Source: Rhodobacteraceae bacterium HLUCCA08
GTDB taxonomy: Bacteria; Pseudomonadota; Alphaproteobacteria; Rhodobacterales; Rhodobacteraceae
DNA length: 64,000 nucleotides
Direction of reading: 5' to 3'
Assembly: GCA_001314655.1 (NCBI GenBank)
Contig: LJSF01000016.1
Span: 281,131-345,130 of the forward strand
Both the position numbers and the translations under genes were made by a program. The notes beneath the pieces were generated by a model that saw only the letters and a list, made by a program, of their open reading frames with translations, was not told where the DNA came from and ran no database searches. This document shows, piece after piece, positions 26,218 through 34,477 of the stretch; the first letter of the stretch is position 1, and every line of letters starts with the position of its first letter.

Positions 26218-26240
26218 GAGGGGATTGAAGTCGGAGAACA

Positions 26241-26289
26241 CCGAAAACGCGCCCGAAGGGCGCGTCGGTCGGATCGCGCAAGCGATCCG
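26241..26289 (-). terminator. Tandem stem-loops, terminator of the fliF-H-N-P operon
   Basis: Reading the minus strand from fliP, a stem of eight pairs with a GNRA-like tetraloop (26270-26289) is followed by ACGCGCCC (26247-26254) pairing with GGGCGCGT (26258-26265). The second stem ends in TTTTCGG. It lies between the convergent VOC and fliP genes, and the first stem may also stop plus-strand transcripts. Confidence 0.8.
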
Positions 26290-26295
26290 AAACAT

Positions 26296-27045
26296 TCAGA
26301 AATAACTGCGCACCAGGCTTCCGGCGATCAGCGACCAACCATCGGCGATGACAAAGAACGCCAGTTTGAACGGCAAGGATACGATCGCCGGCGGCACCAT
26401 CATCATGCCCATGGACATGAGCACCGCCGCCACGACCAGGTCGATCACCAGGAACGGCAGGAATATCAGGAACCCGACCTGAAAGGCCCGCTCGATCTCG
26501 CTCAGCAGAAAGGACGGGACCAGGACCGACAGTGGCGACGAGACGATGTCCTGCGCCGGGTCGACATCGGGCCGCAGGCTTGCCAGCTCGGCGAACGTAT
26601 CGGGACGTATCCGCCCGGACATGAAGGTTCGAAACGGCTCCATGACCTGTAGGAAAGCCTCTTCCAGACCCAGCTCTCCGGCGCTCAGCGGTGCGACGCC
26701 CATTGTCCAGGCTTCCTGAAAGACCGGTTCCATGACGAAATAGGTCAGAAACAGCGCCAGGCTGACGATCAGCATGTTCGGCGGCGATTGCTGCAGGCCG
26801 ATTCCCTGTCGCAGGATCGCCAGGACAGTGACGATGAAGGGAAAGCTGGTGACCGTCACCACCAGCCCGGGCACCAGGCTCAGCAATGTGACGAGGATCA
26901 GCAACTGGATCGACCGGGTCGCCAGAGAGCCATCCTCTCCCAGCGAAATCGTGACGTCCTGCGCGGCGACGGGCCCGGCCAGGATGATGGCGCCCAGGAC
27001 CGTCGCAATCAGCGCCGCAATGCGGATTGGGCCCGTGTCAGCCAA
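26296..27045 (-). CDS. fliP: Flagellar export apparatus protein FliP
   Basis: A membrane protein of about 249 residues in the flagellar type III export gate. An N-terminal cleavable signal (IAALIATVLGAIILAGPVAA) is followed by LVTLLSLVPGLVVTVTSFPF, IVTVLAILRQGIGLQQSPPN and MLIVSLALFLTYFVMEPVF. The FLIFLPFLVIDLVVAAVLMS and MGMMMVPPAIVSLPFKL ends are FliP hallmarks. No ATG fits. I chose the TTG at 27045, which overlaps the fliN stop and follows GGAACGGG; another TTG lies at 27066. It is last in the fliF-fliH-fliN-fliP operon. Confidence 0.93.
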   Translation of the reverse strand: MADTGPIRIAALIATVLGAIILAGPVAAQDVTISLGEDGSLATRSIQLLILVTLLSLVPGLVVTVTSFPFIVTVLAILRQGIGLQQSPPNMLIVSLALFLTYFVMEPVFQEAWTMGVAPLSAGELGLEEAFLQVMEPFRTFMSGRIRPDTFAELASLRPDVDPAQDIVSSPLSVLVPSFLLSEIERAFQVGFLIFLPFLVIDLVVAAVLMSMGMMMVPPAIVSLPFKLAFFVIADGWSLIAGSLVRSYF

Positions 27046-27322
27046 GATCCAGGCCCGTTCCAGCAACTTCGGTCAGCCGGACGGCGAGTTGCCCGTTATC
27101 CGACCCTTCGACTTCTTCCAGCTGTCCGCGCGCGATCAGCCGGCCGCCGACGAACAGCTCGACCGGATCATCGACCCGCCGATCGAGGGGAAGCACCGCG
27201 TTTTCGCTCAGGGCAAGCAGGTCCTTGACCATGGGTCGGGCCCGGCCGACAGAAATCACGACCTCGACCGGCAGGTCGTGCAACAGGTTCGAGGTCGCGG
27301 GGTGTTGATCTGGATCAGCCAT
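27038..27322 (-). CDS. fliN: Flagellar switch protein FliN
   Basis: A 94-residue C-ring protein with a single SpoA/FliN-C domain: LHDLPVEVVISVGRARPMVK, DLLALSENAVLPLDRRVDDP, VELFVGGRLIARGQLEEVEG and NGQLAVRLTEV. It is shorter than E. coli FliN (137 residues) and lacks the N-terminal extension, as is common in alphaproteobacteria. It overlaps the fliH end by eight bases and the fliP start, so translation is coupled. FliG and FliM, its switch partners, are not encoded in this window. Confidence 0.92.
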   Translation of the reverse strand: MADPDQHPATSNLLHDLPVEVVISVGRARPMVKDLLALSENAVLPLDRRVDDPVELFVGGRLIARGQLEEVEGSDNGQLAVRLTEVAGTGLDLG

Positions 27323-27887
27323 TGCCGGATGTCCTTTGCTGGAGGGTGATGGCGCCGATCGTCTCGCGGATCGTCGCGGTGATGGCGTCGATGTCGATCA
27401 GCGCCTCGGTCACGCCGGTCCGGATCAGGGCCTGGCCAGGAACGAGCGTTGCGTCCTCGGTGATTTCGACGGGAAACGGCGGCTCGGGCCCGAGCGCTTC
27501 GTGCAGAATGGCGCCATGGCCCGGCGCGACGTGCAATGTGACGGGTTGACCGGCAGCATCGACGACGACGTCCTCCAGATAGGCGACGACCCGCGCCGCC
27601 ATCCCGTCGCGGGCCAGATCGGGCAGGGCCTTGTCGACGATCGCCGCCAGAACCGGGGACAGGGTCGACAGGATGTGTTCACGTGCCTCGAGATAGCCGA
27701 AGGCGAGGTCCGACAGCGCCTGTTGCAAACCCTCGCGCACCATGTGGTCCTGCGCGGCCAGATCCGACAATGCCGCCTCCTGGCCGGCTGCGAACCCGTC
27801 GAGAAAATCCTGCGAGACGCTCGGCTCGGTCAGATGGACCGCGTCGGCGGCGTCAAAGGATTCCAGAAGGCTGGACAGAACACTCAT
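27315..27887 (-). CDS. fliH: FliH-like export ATPase regulator
   Basis: A 190-residue cytosolic protein. Its first 70 residues are acidic and helical (DFLDGFAAGQEAALSDLAAQ, a shortened version of the FliH GxxxG-type coiled coil). The C-terminal part (REHILSTLSPVLAAIVDKAL, GQALIRTGVTEALIDIDAI) resembles the FliH/V-ATPase E-subunit end. Sequence conservation is low, so the call rests mainly on its position between fliF and fliN and on these features. It would bind FliI, whose gene is about 16 kb away. ATG 27887 overlaps the fliF stop (ATGA). Confidence 0.72.
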   Translation of the reverse strand: MSVLSSLLESFDAADAVHLTEPSVSQDFLDGFAAGQEAALSDLAAQDHMVREGLQQALSDLAFGYLEAREHILSTLSPVLAAIVDKALPDLARDGMAARVVAYLEDVVVDAAGQPVTLHVAPGHGAILHEALGPEPPFPVEITEDATLVPGQALIRTGVTEALIDIDAITATIRETIGAITLQQRTSGNG

Positions 27888-29509
27888 GCGGTTTCACCCG
27901 GGTCTTCCATCCATTGACGCAGGACCTGAACGGTTTCCGACTGACGTTCCTCGATCAGTTGGCGCAGGCGGCCGACCGGATCGACGATCTCGGCTTCCTC
28001 GACCCCGTTGCCGAAATCGCCCATGTCGAAGGCGTTGTTCATCTCGAACCCGCCAAAGCCATCCCCGTCGTCACCGATCGCGAGCGGATCGGCACCCGTG
28101 CCCGCACCCGGCAATCCGGCCGGCGCGAAATCGACGGGCGGAGCAAGCTGGCCCGCGGCGCCCGAGGCCCGCGACGACAGAACCGGCCGGACCACGAACA
28201 GGCCCAGCACCAGCGCGACGGCGGCGAGGATCGCGGTCTGCACCAGGCGCATGATATCCAGGGATGCGCCGACGCCGGGCAGCTCCGATGGGCCGCTACC
28301 CAGTTCGGAAACCGGTTCGAAGGGCATCGATTCAATCGTGATCACGTCGCCGCGTGCTTCGTTGAACCCGACCGCGGATCCGACCAGGGCACGCAACGAT
28401 TCGAGCTCTTCGGGGGATCGCTCGATCACGGTCACCGTGCCGTCGGCGGCGGTTTCCGTCGGGGCGTTGACCAGGACCGCGACACTCAGCCTGCGAATCT
28501 CGCCCGGTCCGCGCAGCACTTCCCGCTGGGTTTCGGAAACCTCGTAATTGGTCAGGGCCCGGGTCTGGGTGTTCTGGTTGGTGGATTGCCCGCCATTCGC
28601 CTCTGCGTCACCATCGGGCAGGTTCGAGGCCACGGTGACGTCACCCGGTCCGGTATCCTGCGAGTTCTGGGCGTTTTCCTCGGTTTCGGAGCTGATCGCG
28701 ACGCGGCTGTCGGGGTCGATTCGCCGTTCGAGGATTGTTTCGGTCTCGGTCACGGTTTCGACGCTGACCTCGACGACGGCATTGCCGGCACCGACGCGGG
28801 CGGCCAGCAACCGTTCGACCCGTTCGCGCAATTCCCGGGCCCGGTCGCTTTCATCGGCCAGACCGGCCTTGGCCTCGGCCGGGCCAACCAGGCCATTGTC
28901 CCCGTCGATCACCGCGACTTTGGCCGGATCGAGGCCCGGCACTGCCGAGGCGACAAGAAATCGAAGCGCTTCGGCCTGGCGCGGATCGAGTGTTCCCATG
29001 ACCGAGGTCACCGTCACGGCGGCGCTGGGATCCTGGTTGCGCTGGAACGGCTGGCCGGTGGTGGACGAAATATGAACCCGCGCGGTGCGGATATGCGGGC
29101 TGGCCACGATGGTACGTGCCAGTTCGCCTTCCTTGGCACGCCAATAGGCGGCGTCGAACATCTGCGCCGTTGTGCCGAATCCGGACAGGTTGTCGAGCAG
29201 CTCATAGCCTTGCGCGCCATTGGCGGGCAAGCCTTCGGATGCCAAAGTCAAGCGCAGCGTGTCCCGTTGGGAAGCATCGACATAGATCGCGCTGCCCCGC
29301 ACCTCATAGGCCACGCCGCGCTGTTCCAGCGCGGTCACGACTTCGCCCGCGGCACCGCTTTCGAGGCCCGCGTAAAGCAGGCTCATGTCCCGGGTCGACA
29401 CGCCACGCGACAATGCGATGATCGCCGCGAACATCGCCACGGTCGCCCCGATCACCACCAGCCTCTTGGTGCCGCTCAGCCTCGTCCAGATGGAAGAGAG
29501 GTTTTCCAC
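27884..29509 (-). CDS. fliF: Flagellar MS-ring protein FliF
   Basis: A 541-residue inner-membrane ring protein. Membrane helix one lies at about residues 18-38 (LVVIGATVAMFAAIIALS). The YscJ/FliF ring-building region has MSLLYAGLESGAAGEVVTAL, EQRGVAYEVRGSAIYVD, NGAQGYELLD, RAKEGELARTIVASPHIRTA and RVHISSTTGQPF. A periplasmic loop rich in Asn/Gln/Thr follows, and the second helix lies at about 435-455 (MRLVQTAILAAVALVLGLFV). The acidic C-terminus would bind FliG. It heads the minus-strand operon and shares the divergent promoter region with fliL. Confidence 0.95.
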   Translation of the reverse strand: MENLSSIWTRLSGTKRLVVIGATVAMFAAIIALSRGVSTRDMSLLYAGLESGAAGEVVTALEQRGVAYEVRGSAIYVDASQRDTLRLTLASEGLPANGAQGYELLDNLSGFGTTAQMFDAAYWRAKEGELARTIVASPHIRTARVHISSTTGQPFQRNQDPSAAVTVTSVMGTLDPRQAEALRFLVASAVPGLDPAKVAVIDGDNGLVGPAEAKAGLADESDRARELRERVERLLAARVGAGNAVVEVSVETVTETETILERRIDPDSRVAISSETEENAQNSQDTGPGDVTVASNLPDGDAEANGGQSTNQNTQTRALTNYEVSETQREVLRGPGEIRRLSVAVLVNAPTETAADGTVTVIERSPEELESLRALVGSAVGFNEARGDVITIESMPFEPVSELGSGPSELPGVGASLDIMRLVQTAILAAVALVLGLFVVRPVLSSRASGAAGQLAPPVDFAPAGLPGAGTGADPLAIGDDGDGFGGFEMNNAFDMGDFGNGVEEAEIVDPVGRLRQLIEERQSETVQVLRQWMEDPGETA

Positions 29510-29566
29510 GTTCGTCCCCTTCTTCGGGCGTTCTGCCCTCTTGCCCCGGTCATAGCGGGATCAGCC

Positions 29567-29581
29567 TTAACAATCGGTTAG
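29567..29581 (+). promoter_or_regulatory. CtrA-like site between fliF and fliL
   Basis: TTAA (29567-29570), seven bases, TTAG (29578-29581) on the plus strand, in the 116-base divergent gap and 44 bases before the fliL ATG. It could serve fliL-motA directly and perhaps fliF. Confidence 0.6.
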
Positions 29582-29625
29582 CCACTTGCGGACTATTGAG
29601 GTGGCGACACGGAACGGAGGCCCGA

Positions 29626-30132
29626 ATGACCGACACCACCGATATCGACGCCGAGGATGCGGCACCGAAAAAGAAATCCAAACTGCCCCTGATTCTGGGC
29701 GTGGTCATGCTGTTGGCCGGCGGTGGCGGTGGTTTTCTTGTCGTGCAGATGGGCCTGATCGGCGGCGCAACCGAAGATCAAGCCACGGCCGACGATGCGG
29801 CTGTTGACGACCCGCAGGTCGAGACATTGGGGCCCGTCGCCTTCGTTCCGCTGGATCCGCTTGTCGTCAGCCTGCCTGCCGGCCACAACTCGACCCACCT
29901 GCGGTTCACTGCGCAGCTTGAGGTCACGCCGGGCTTCGAGGCCGAGGTCGAGGGGCTCAAGCCCAGGATCGTCGATGTCCTCAACGGATATCTGCGGGCG
30001 GTCGACAGTGGCGATTTCGAGGATCCGATGGTGCTGCCGCGCCTGCGGGCACAGATGTTGCGCCGGATCCAGGTCGTGACCGGGGAAGGGCGCGTGCGCG
30101 ACCTTCTGATCATGGAATTCGTACTGAACTAG
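29626..30132 (+). CDS. fliL: Flagellar basal body protein FliL
   Basis: A 168-residue stator-associated membrane protein. A short acidic cytoplasmic tail (residues 1-22) leads into one membrane helix (LPLILGVVMLLAGGGGGFLV). The periplasmic FliL domain includes VAFVPLDPLVVSLPAGHNST, HLRFTAQLEVTPGFEAEVEG, LKPRIVDVLNGYLRAVD and LRRIQVVTGEGRVRDLLIME. ATG 29626 follows GGAGG by six bases; an upstream frame to 29596 lacks a site. It starts the plus-strand unit fliL - unknown - motE - motA. A second FliL-like gene is at 38795-39349. Confidence 0.92.
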   Translation: MTDTTDIDAEDAAPKKKSKLPLILGVVMLLAGGGGGFLVVQMGLIGGATEDQATADDAAVDDPQVETLGPVAFVPLDPLVVSLPAGHNSTHLRFTAQLEVTPGFEAEVEGLKPRIVDVLNGYLRAVDSGDFEDPMVLPRLRAQMLRRIQVVTGEGRVRDLLIMEFVLN

Positions 30133-30144
30133 GAGGCTGACCTG

Positions 30145-30501
30145 ATGACGATGATCGCCGATATCCTGCTGGCCGCCGGGGCGCTGTCCGCGGCCTTCTA
30201 CTGTTTCGTTCTGGCGCGGCGCCTGAAGCGGTTCAACAACCTTGAAAAAGGGGTCGGGGGCGCGGTCGCCGTGCTGGCCGTGCAGGTGGACGAACTGACC
30301 AAGGCGCTCAAGGGTGCGCGAAGCGCCGCCAGAACCTCGGCCGAGGATCTGGCGCGGCAGGCCGACCGTGCCGAACACGCCGCGCGCAAGCTGGAACTGC
30401 TGATCGCATCTCTGCATGACCTGCCCCAGACCGGCGCGACCGAGGTGCCGCTGACGCCGGTCTTCCGGCGCGGGTCCGACAAGGACCGGGTGATGCGATG
30501 A
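30145..30501 (+). CDS. Small membrane-anchored coiled-coil protein of the motor operon
   Basis: A 118-residue protein with one N-terminal membrane helix (about 4-24, IADILLAAGALSAAFYCFVL) followed by a basic stop (ARRLKRF) and a helical stretch with heptads (VQVDELTKALKGARSAARTS then AEDLARQADRAEHAARKLEL). A similarly sized protein is common between fliL and motE in alphaproteobacteria (possibly the DUF6468 family, from memory). ATG 30145 follows AGGAGG. The stop overlaps the motE ATG by four bases. The role is unknown; position suggests a stator or motor accessory. Confidence 0.75.
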   Translation: MTMIADILLAAGALSAAFYCFVLARRLKRFNNLEKGVGGAVAVLAVQVDELTKALKGARSAARTSAEDLARQADRAEHAARKLELLIASLHDLPQTGATEVPLTPVFRRGSDKDRVMR

Positions 30502-31064
30502 AGCGTCGTCGCCTTGGCGGGGTCCTGACCGTCACCATCGTGTTGTTCGTCGCCTCCTTCGGGATCCGGGTCGCCATCGGCGCCGGCCCGGTCCTGGCCG
30601 AAGCCGAGGACGCCGCGGACGACACCGCCACGCCCGTGGCCGAAACCTGCCCCGAGCCACCGAACCCGGAATTGCTGGCCGCCCTGCGCGACCGCGAGGC
30701 GCGGCTTGATGAGCAGGAACAGCGAATCGCAGACCGTCTCCAGGCGCTGCGCATCGCCGAGGAACAGCTTGCCCTGCGCCGCGCCGAACTCGAAGCGGCG
30801 GAAGCCTCGCTTGAGCAGACGATCGCGACCGTCGAATCGGCGGCCGAGAACGACGTCTCGAACCTTGTCGCGGTCTACGAGCAGATGAAGGCGCCCGACG
30901 CGGCCGAGTTGTTCACCGAGATGGACCCGACCTTCGCCGCCGGGTTCCTGGGCCGGATGCGACCCGATGCCGCGGCCGCGATCATGGCCGAACTCGAGCC
31001 GGCGAACGCCTACACGATCTCGGTCATCCTGGCCGGGCAGAATGCCGATGCGCCCACCGAATGA
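30498..31064 (+). CDS. motE: MotE-like motor chaperone
   Basis: A 188-residue exported protein. A basic start is followed by a signal or anchor (GVLTVTIVLFVASFGIRVAI). An acidic segment with a single Cys comes next, then a coiled coil at about 60-118 (RDREARLDEQEQRIADRLQA, LRIAEEQLALRRAELEAAEA) and a C-terminal MgtE-N/MotE domain (VYEQMKAPDAAELFTEMDPT, FAAGFLGRMRPDAAAAIMAE). In rhizobia MotE is a periplasmic chaperone for MotC. Its coupling to the preceding gene and position before motA fit this role. The next-but-one gene could be the MotC equivalent. Confidence 0.82.
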   Translation: MKRRRLGGVLTVTIVLFVASFGIRVAIGAGPVLAEAEDAADDTATPVAETCPEPPNPELLAALRDREARLDEQEQRIADRLQALRIAEEQLALRRAELEAAEASLEQTIATVESAAENDVSNLVAVYEQMKAPDAAELFTEMDPTFAAGFLGRMRPDAAAAIMAELEPANAYTISVILAGQNADAPTE

Positions 31065-31138
31065 CGGGCCGGGAATGACAAAGCCTTAAACAATTCCGTG
31101 CAGTCTCTGACCCACAGGCAAATCGGGGTGACTCCGTC

Positions 31139-32008
31139 ATGGTTGGCATAATCGGTATCGTCATCGTCTTCGTGATGGTGTTCGGCGGCTACCTTCTTGC
31201 CGGCGGCAAGATGGGGATCATCGTCAAGGCGCTTCCGTTCGAGATGATCATGATCGGCGGCGCCGCCCTCGGGGCCTTCGTGATTTCCAATGATGGCGCC
31301 GGGATCAAGCATACGGTCAAGGACATCGGCAAGGTGTTCAAGGGCCCGAAATGGAAAAGCGACGACTACAAGGATCTTTTGTGTCTGCTGTTCGAGTTGA
31401 TCCGGGTCGCGCGGTCCAACCCCGTCGCGCTGGAGGAACATATCGAGGGGCCCGAAGACAGCGCGATCTTCTCGAAATACCCCAAGATCCAGGCTGACAA
31501 GGAGGCCCTGGGCCTGATCTGCGACACGTTGCGCTCGGCCTCGATGAATTATGACGATCCGCACCAGGTCGAAGAGGTTCTGGAAAAACGGCTCGAGGCG
31601 ACGCTGCATCACAAGCAGCATTCCAGCCACACGCTGCAGAACATCGCCGACGGTCTTCCGGCCCTGGGAATCGTCGCCGCGGTTCTTGGCGTGATCAAGA
31701 CCATGGCCTCGATCGATCAGCCGCCGGAAATCCTCGGCAAGATGATCGGCGGCGCCCTTGTCGGCACGTTTCTGGGTGTGTTCCTGGCCTACGGTTTCTT
31801 CGGCCCCTTCGCGGCCAAGGTGAAAGCCGTCATCGAAGAGGATGCGCATTTCTATTTCCTGATCCGCGAAGTCCTGGTGGCGAACCTCTATCAGCATGCG
31901 CCGAACATCTGCATCGAGGTCGGCCGCCAGAACACGCCCGATCATCACCGGCCCAATTTCTCGGACCTCGAAGAAGCCCTGAAGGCAACCAAGCAGGATG
32001 CCGCATGA
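31139..32008 (+). CDS. motA: Flagellar motor stator protein MotA
   Basis: A 289-residue stator channel subunit with four membrane helices: IIGIVIVFVMVFGGYLLAGG, FEMIMIGGAALGAFVISND, LQNIADGLPALGIVAAVLGV and MIGGALVGTFLGVFLAYGFF. The cytoplasmic loop contains LLFELIRVARSNPVALEEHI with the conserved Arg/Glu pair that contacts FliG, and DGLPALGIVAAVLG carries the conserved prolines. ATG 31139 lies 74 bases after motE; one TTAA half-site is in the gap. The stop overlaps the ATG of the next gene (32005-32008). Confidence 0.95.
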   Translation: MVGIIGIVIVFVMVFGGYLLAGGKMGIIVKALPFEMIMIGGAALGAFVISNDGAGIKHTVKDIGKVFKGPKWKSDDYKDLLCLLFELIRVARSNPVALEEHIEGPEDSAIFSKYPKIQADKEALGLICDTLRSASMNYDDPHQVEEVLEKRLEATLHHKQHSSHTLQNIADGLPALGIVAAVLGVIKTMASIDQPPEILGKMIGGALVGTFLGVFLAYGFFGPFAAKVKAVIEEDAHFYFLIREVLVANLYQHAPNICIEVGRQNTPDHHRPNFSDLEEALKATKQDAA

Positions 32009-34311
32009 TCCGGTTGGCGCTTGCCCTGGCGATGTTCGCGGCCCCCGCATCGGCGCAAACCATCCTGCGCGGGGGCGAACACGCGGATTTCACACGTTTG
32101 GTCCTGCCGATCGCGCCCGAGGCGGCCTGGACCCTGGTTGCCGAGGATGCCGGATACGTTCTGGACTTGGGGGCGACGACGCCCGGGTATGACCTGACGC
32201 GCGCCTTCGCCCGGATCCCTCGTGACCGCGTCGCCGACCTGACCGATCTGGGGGATGGCCGGCTGAGCTTGGCGTTGTCCTGCGACGATTGCCATGCGGG
32301 CGCCTTCCTGTTCCGCGGCAATCAGCTGGTGATCGACATCATCGACGGTCCGCCAGAACCGCGCGCGCCCTATGAATTGCTTGTCGCCCGGCCCGAAACG
32401 GACCCGCCCGCGGTCGCCGACGTCGCGCCGGATCCCGGGCCACAACCGCCAATCACGGCCGATGAAGCGTTCGCCATGACGTCGCCGCTGGACGATTACT
32501 TGCGGGCGACGCAGACCAGCGTGAACATCGCCATCGACGAACAGGCCCTGGTCGAAAGCATCGCCCGCGCCGCGACCCAGGGGTTGCTGACGCCGGCGAC
32601 GCCGATGACGCCACCGGTCCAGACCCGCCCGCCAGGCGCATCGCAAGAGCATTTGACGCGGGCGGTTCCCCATCCGACAGACGCCGATGTCCTGTCCGAT
32701 CCGCCGGCCATGCCCCCACCTGAACCGGTCGTTTCGACCGAACCGGACCCAGGCGCCGTGCCAATGACCGGCGCACCGGGAATCCAGGCCCGGACCAGCC
32801 TGGACGAGGCGTTCGCCACCCAGGTTCCGATGGCTCCGATCGAAACGCGGCAATCGGCGTGCCAGCCTGCCGAAAGCTTTGATATCGCCTCCTGGATCGC
32901 CGAGGACGAGGGCTTTGCACAGGCGATATCCACGCGCCGCGTCGCGTTGACGACGGCAATCGACCGGGTCGACGAGGATGCGGCGGACGACCTGGCCCGG
33001 GCGTATATCCATTTCGGCTTCGGTCTCGAGGCGCGCATGATCCTCGCGCAGGACGGTAAGCAAAGTCGGCAACGCTTGTTGCTGGGCGAAATGGCCGCCA
33101 TCGTCGATGGCGAAACCCCGGCCGGCGCTGTGCTGTCGGCTCAGGCCGGCTGCGGCACCGAAGGAGAATTGTGGGCCCTGCTCGCCGGCGGGACCGATGC
33201 CGGATCGGTCGACAGGAACCTTGTTCTGCGCGCCTTCCTGCAATTGCCGAGGCCGTTGAAACAGCAGCTGGGACCGACGCTCGCCGATCAGTTCCTGGCC
33301 GCGAACGACCTGGATTCGGCCGGAATGATCCTCGATGCGGCGGCCGGACGGGATGTTCTGGCCGATCCCGACAGCGCCGTCGTGGTCGAAAACTTCCGCG
33401 ACGCTCTGGACGAGGCCGGGCTGGACCAGGGATCCAACCTCGCCGCGGTCGAGGCGCCGCGCCGACCGACGCCGCAAACCGTCCTGCGCGACCTCGAAAC
33501 CTCTCTGGCGGCAGGGATTGCTCCGTCGCCTGAACTGATCTCGCTGGCCGAGGGGTTCCGGTTCGAATATGCCGGCGACCCCCTCGAGGCACGGCTGGCC
33601 GAGCTCGAAGTGCGTGCCCATGCGGCCCGCGGCGATTTCCGGCAAGCCCTGGACCTTGCCGCCAACGCCGCCACCGCACTCGGCCCCGAGCTGGTTCGCG
33701 GTCTGCGTGGCGATGTCGTGACCATGCTGACCGAGCAGCTCGACGACAGCAGTTTTCTCGATCACGCCTATTCCGCGATCCCCGCGAACCTGCCGGCCCG
33801 CGTCGAGAACATGCTCGCCGCCCGGCTGCTGACGCTCGGCTTTCCGGAAAAGGCGCAGGAATTCCTGTCAGGCGAGGCGGTGCGAGAGGACGCCTCCGAG
33901 CGGCGCTACCTCAAAGCCGAGGCGGCGATCATGCTGGGTGACGGCGAAAGCGCACTGACCGCCCTGATGGGGCTTTCGGACCCGCGCGCGGCCGAATTGC
34001 GCGCCCGGGCCTACGAGCTATCGGGCGATTACCGGTCTGCAATGGCCGCCCGGGGCGTCCCGCCCGAAGATCCCACCGACCCGCTGGAAGCCTGGCGTGC
34101 CGAGGCCTGGGCCCGCCTGGCGACCTCGGACGACCCGCTGCTGCGCGCCCTCTCGGACGATATGCTCGCCGCTGACTCGGACCAACCCGCAACGCCTGTC
34201 GCGACATTGTCCGAAGCCCGCGAACGGCTCGATCTGTCGGGTGACAGCCGCGAACTGGTCGATGAACTCCTCCTGCGGTTCGAGTTGGAGCCCGCGGCGC
34301 CCGGCAATTGA
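32005..34311 (+). CDS. Large exported helical-repeat protein downstream of motA (MotC-like position)
   Basis: A 768-residue protein with a clear signal peptide (MIRLALALAMFAAPASAQ, residues 1-18). Residues 19-115 form a beta-rich module (HADFTRLVLPIAPEAAWTLV, LSLALSCDDCHAGAFLFRGN) with a CDDC pair. A Pro-rich linker covers about 120-270, and the rest is TPR/Sel1-like helices (DDLARAYIHFGFGLEARMIL, AKEQLGPTL-like and LGFPEKAQEFLSGEAV). Translation is coupled to motA. By position and export it resembles rhizobial MotC, a periplasmic stator partner, but it is much longer and I see no clear sequence match. The function is therefore inferred from context only. Confidence 0.78.
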   Translation: MIRLALALAMFAAPASAQTILRGGEHADFTRLVLPIAPEAAWTLVAEDAGYVLDLGATTPGYDLTRAFARIPRDRVADLTDLGDGRLSLALSCDDCHAGAFLFRGNQLVIDIIDGPPEPRAPYELLVARPETDPPAVADVAPDPGPQPPITADEAFAMTSPLDDYLRATQTSVNIAIDEQALVESIARAATQGLLTPATPMTPPVQTRPPGASQEHLTRAVPHPTDADVLSDPPAMPPPEPVVSTEPDPGAVPMTGAPGIQARTSLDEAFATQVPMAPIETRQSACQPAESFDIASWIAEDEGFAQAISTRRVALTTAIDRVDEDAADDLARAYIHFGFGLEARMILAQDGKQSRQRLLLGEMAAIVDGETPAGAVLSAQAGCGTEGELWALLAGGTDAGSVDRNLVLRAFLQLPRPLKQQLGPTLADQFLAANDLDSAGMILDAAAGRDVLADPDSAVVVENFRDALDEAGLDQGSNLAAVEAPRRPTPQTVLRDLETSLAAGIAPSPELISLAEGFRFEYAGDPLEARLAELEVRAHAARGDFRQALDLAANAATALGPELVRGLRGDVVTMLTEQLDDSSFLDHAYSAIPANLPARVENMLAARLLTLGFPEKAQEFLSGEAVREDASERRYLKAEAAIMLGDGESALTALMGLSDPRAAELRARAYELSGDYRSAMAARGVPPEDPTDPLEAWRAEAWARLATSDDPLLRALSDDMLAADSDQPATPVATLSEARERLDLSGDSRELVDELLLRFELEPAAPGN

Positions 34312-34477
34312 TCGCCGCTTACCAATTCTAAACGCCCGGCGTCTTAGCCTCGCGTCGAAGACGCAGCAGAAGGTGCGCAGGAATGATTCGGACAGCACGT
34401 CCGCCCCGGTCGACGGCACAACCGGATCACGCGCCAAACGGCGCGCCGGCCAATCTTGGGTCAGGAGGCTGCCTGGC

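Noticed and set aside
34097-34477. Longer N-terminus for FlhA
   Set aside because: The extension overlaps the preceding gene out of frame, is Arg-rich and lacks the family start; ATG 34478 has a strong AGGAGG.
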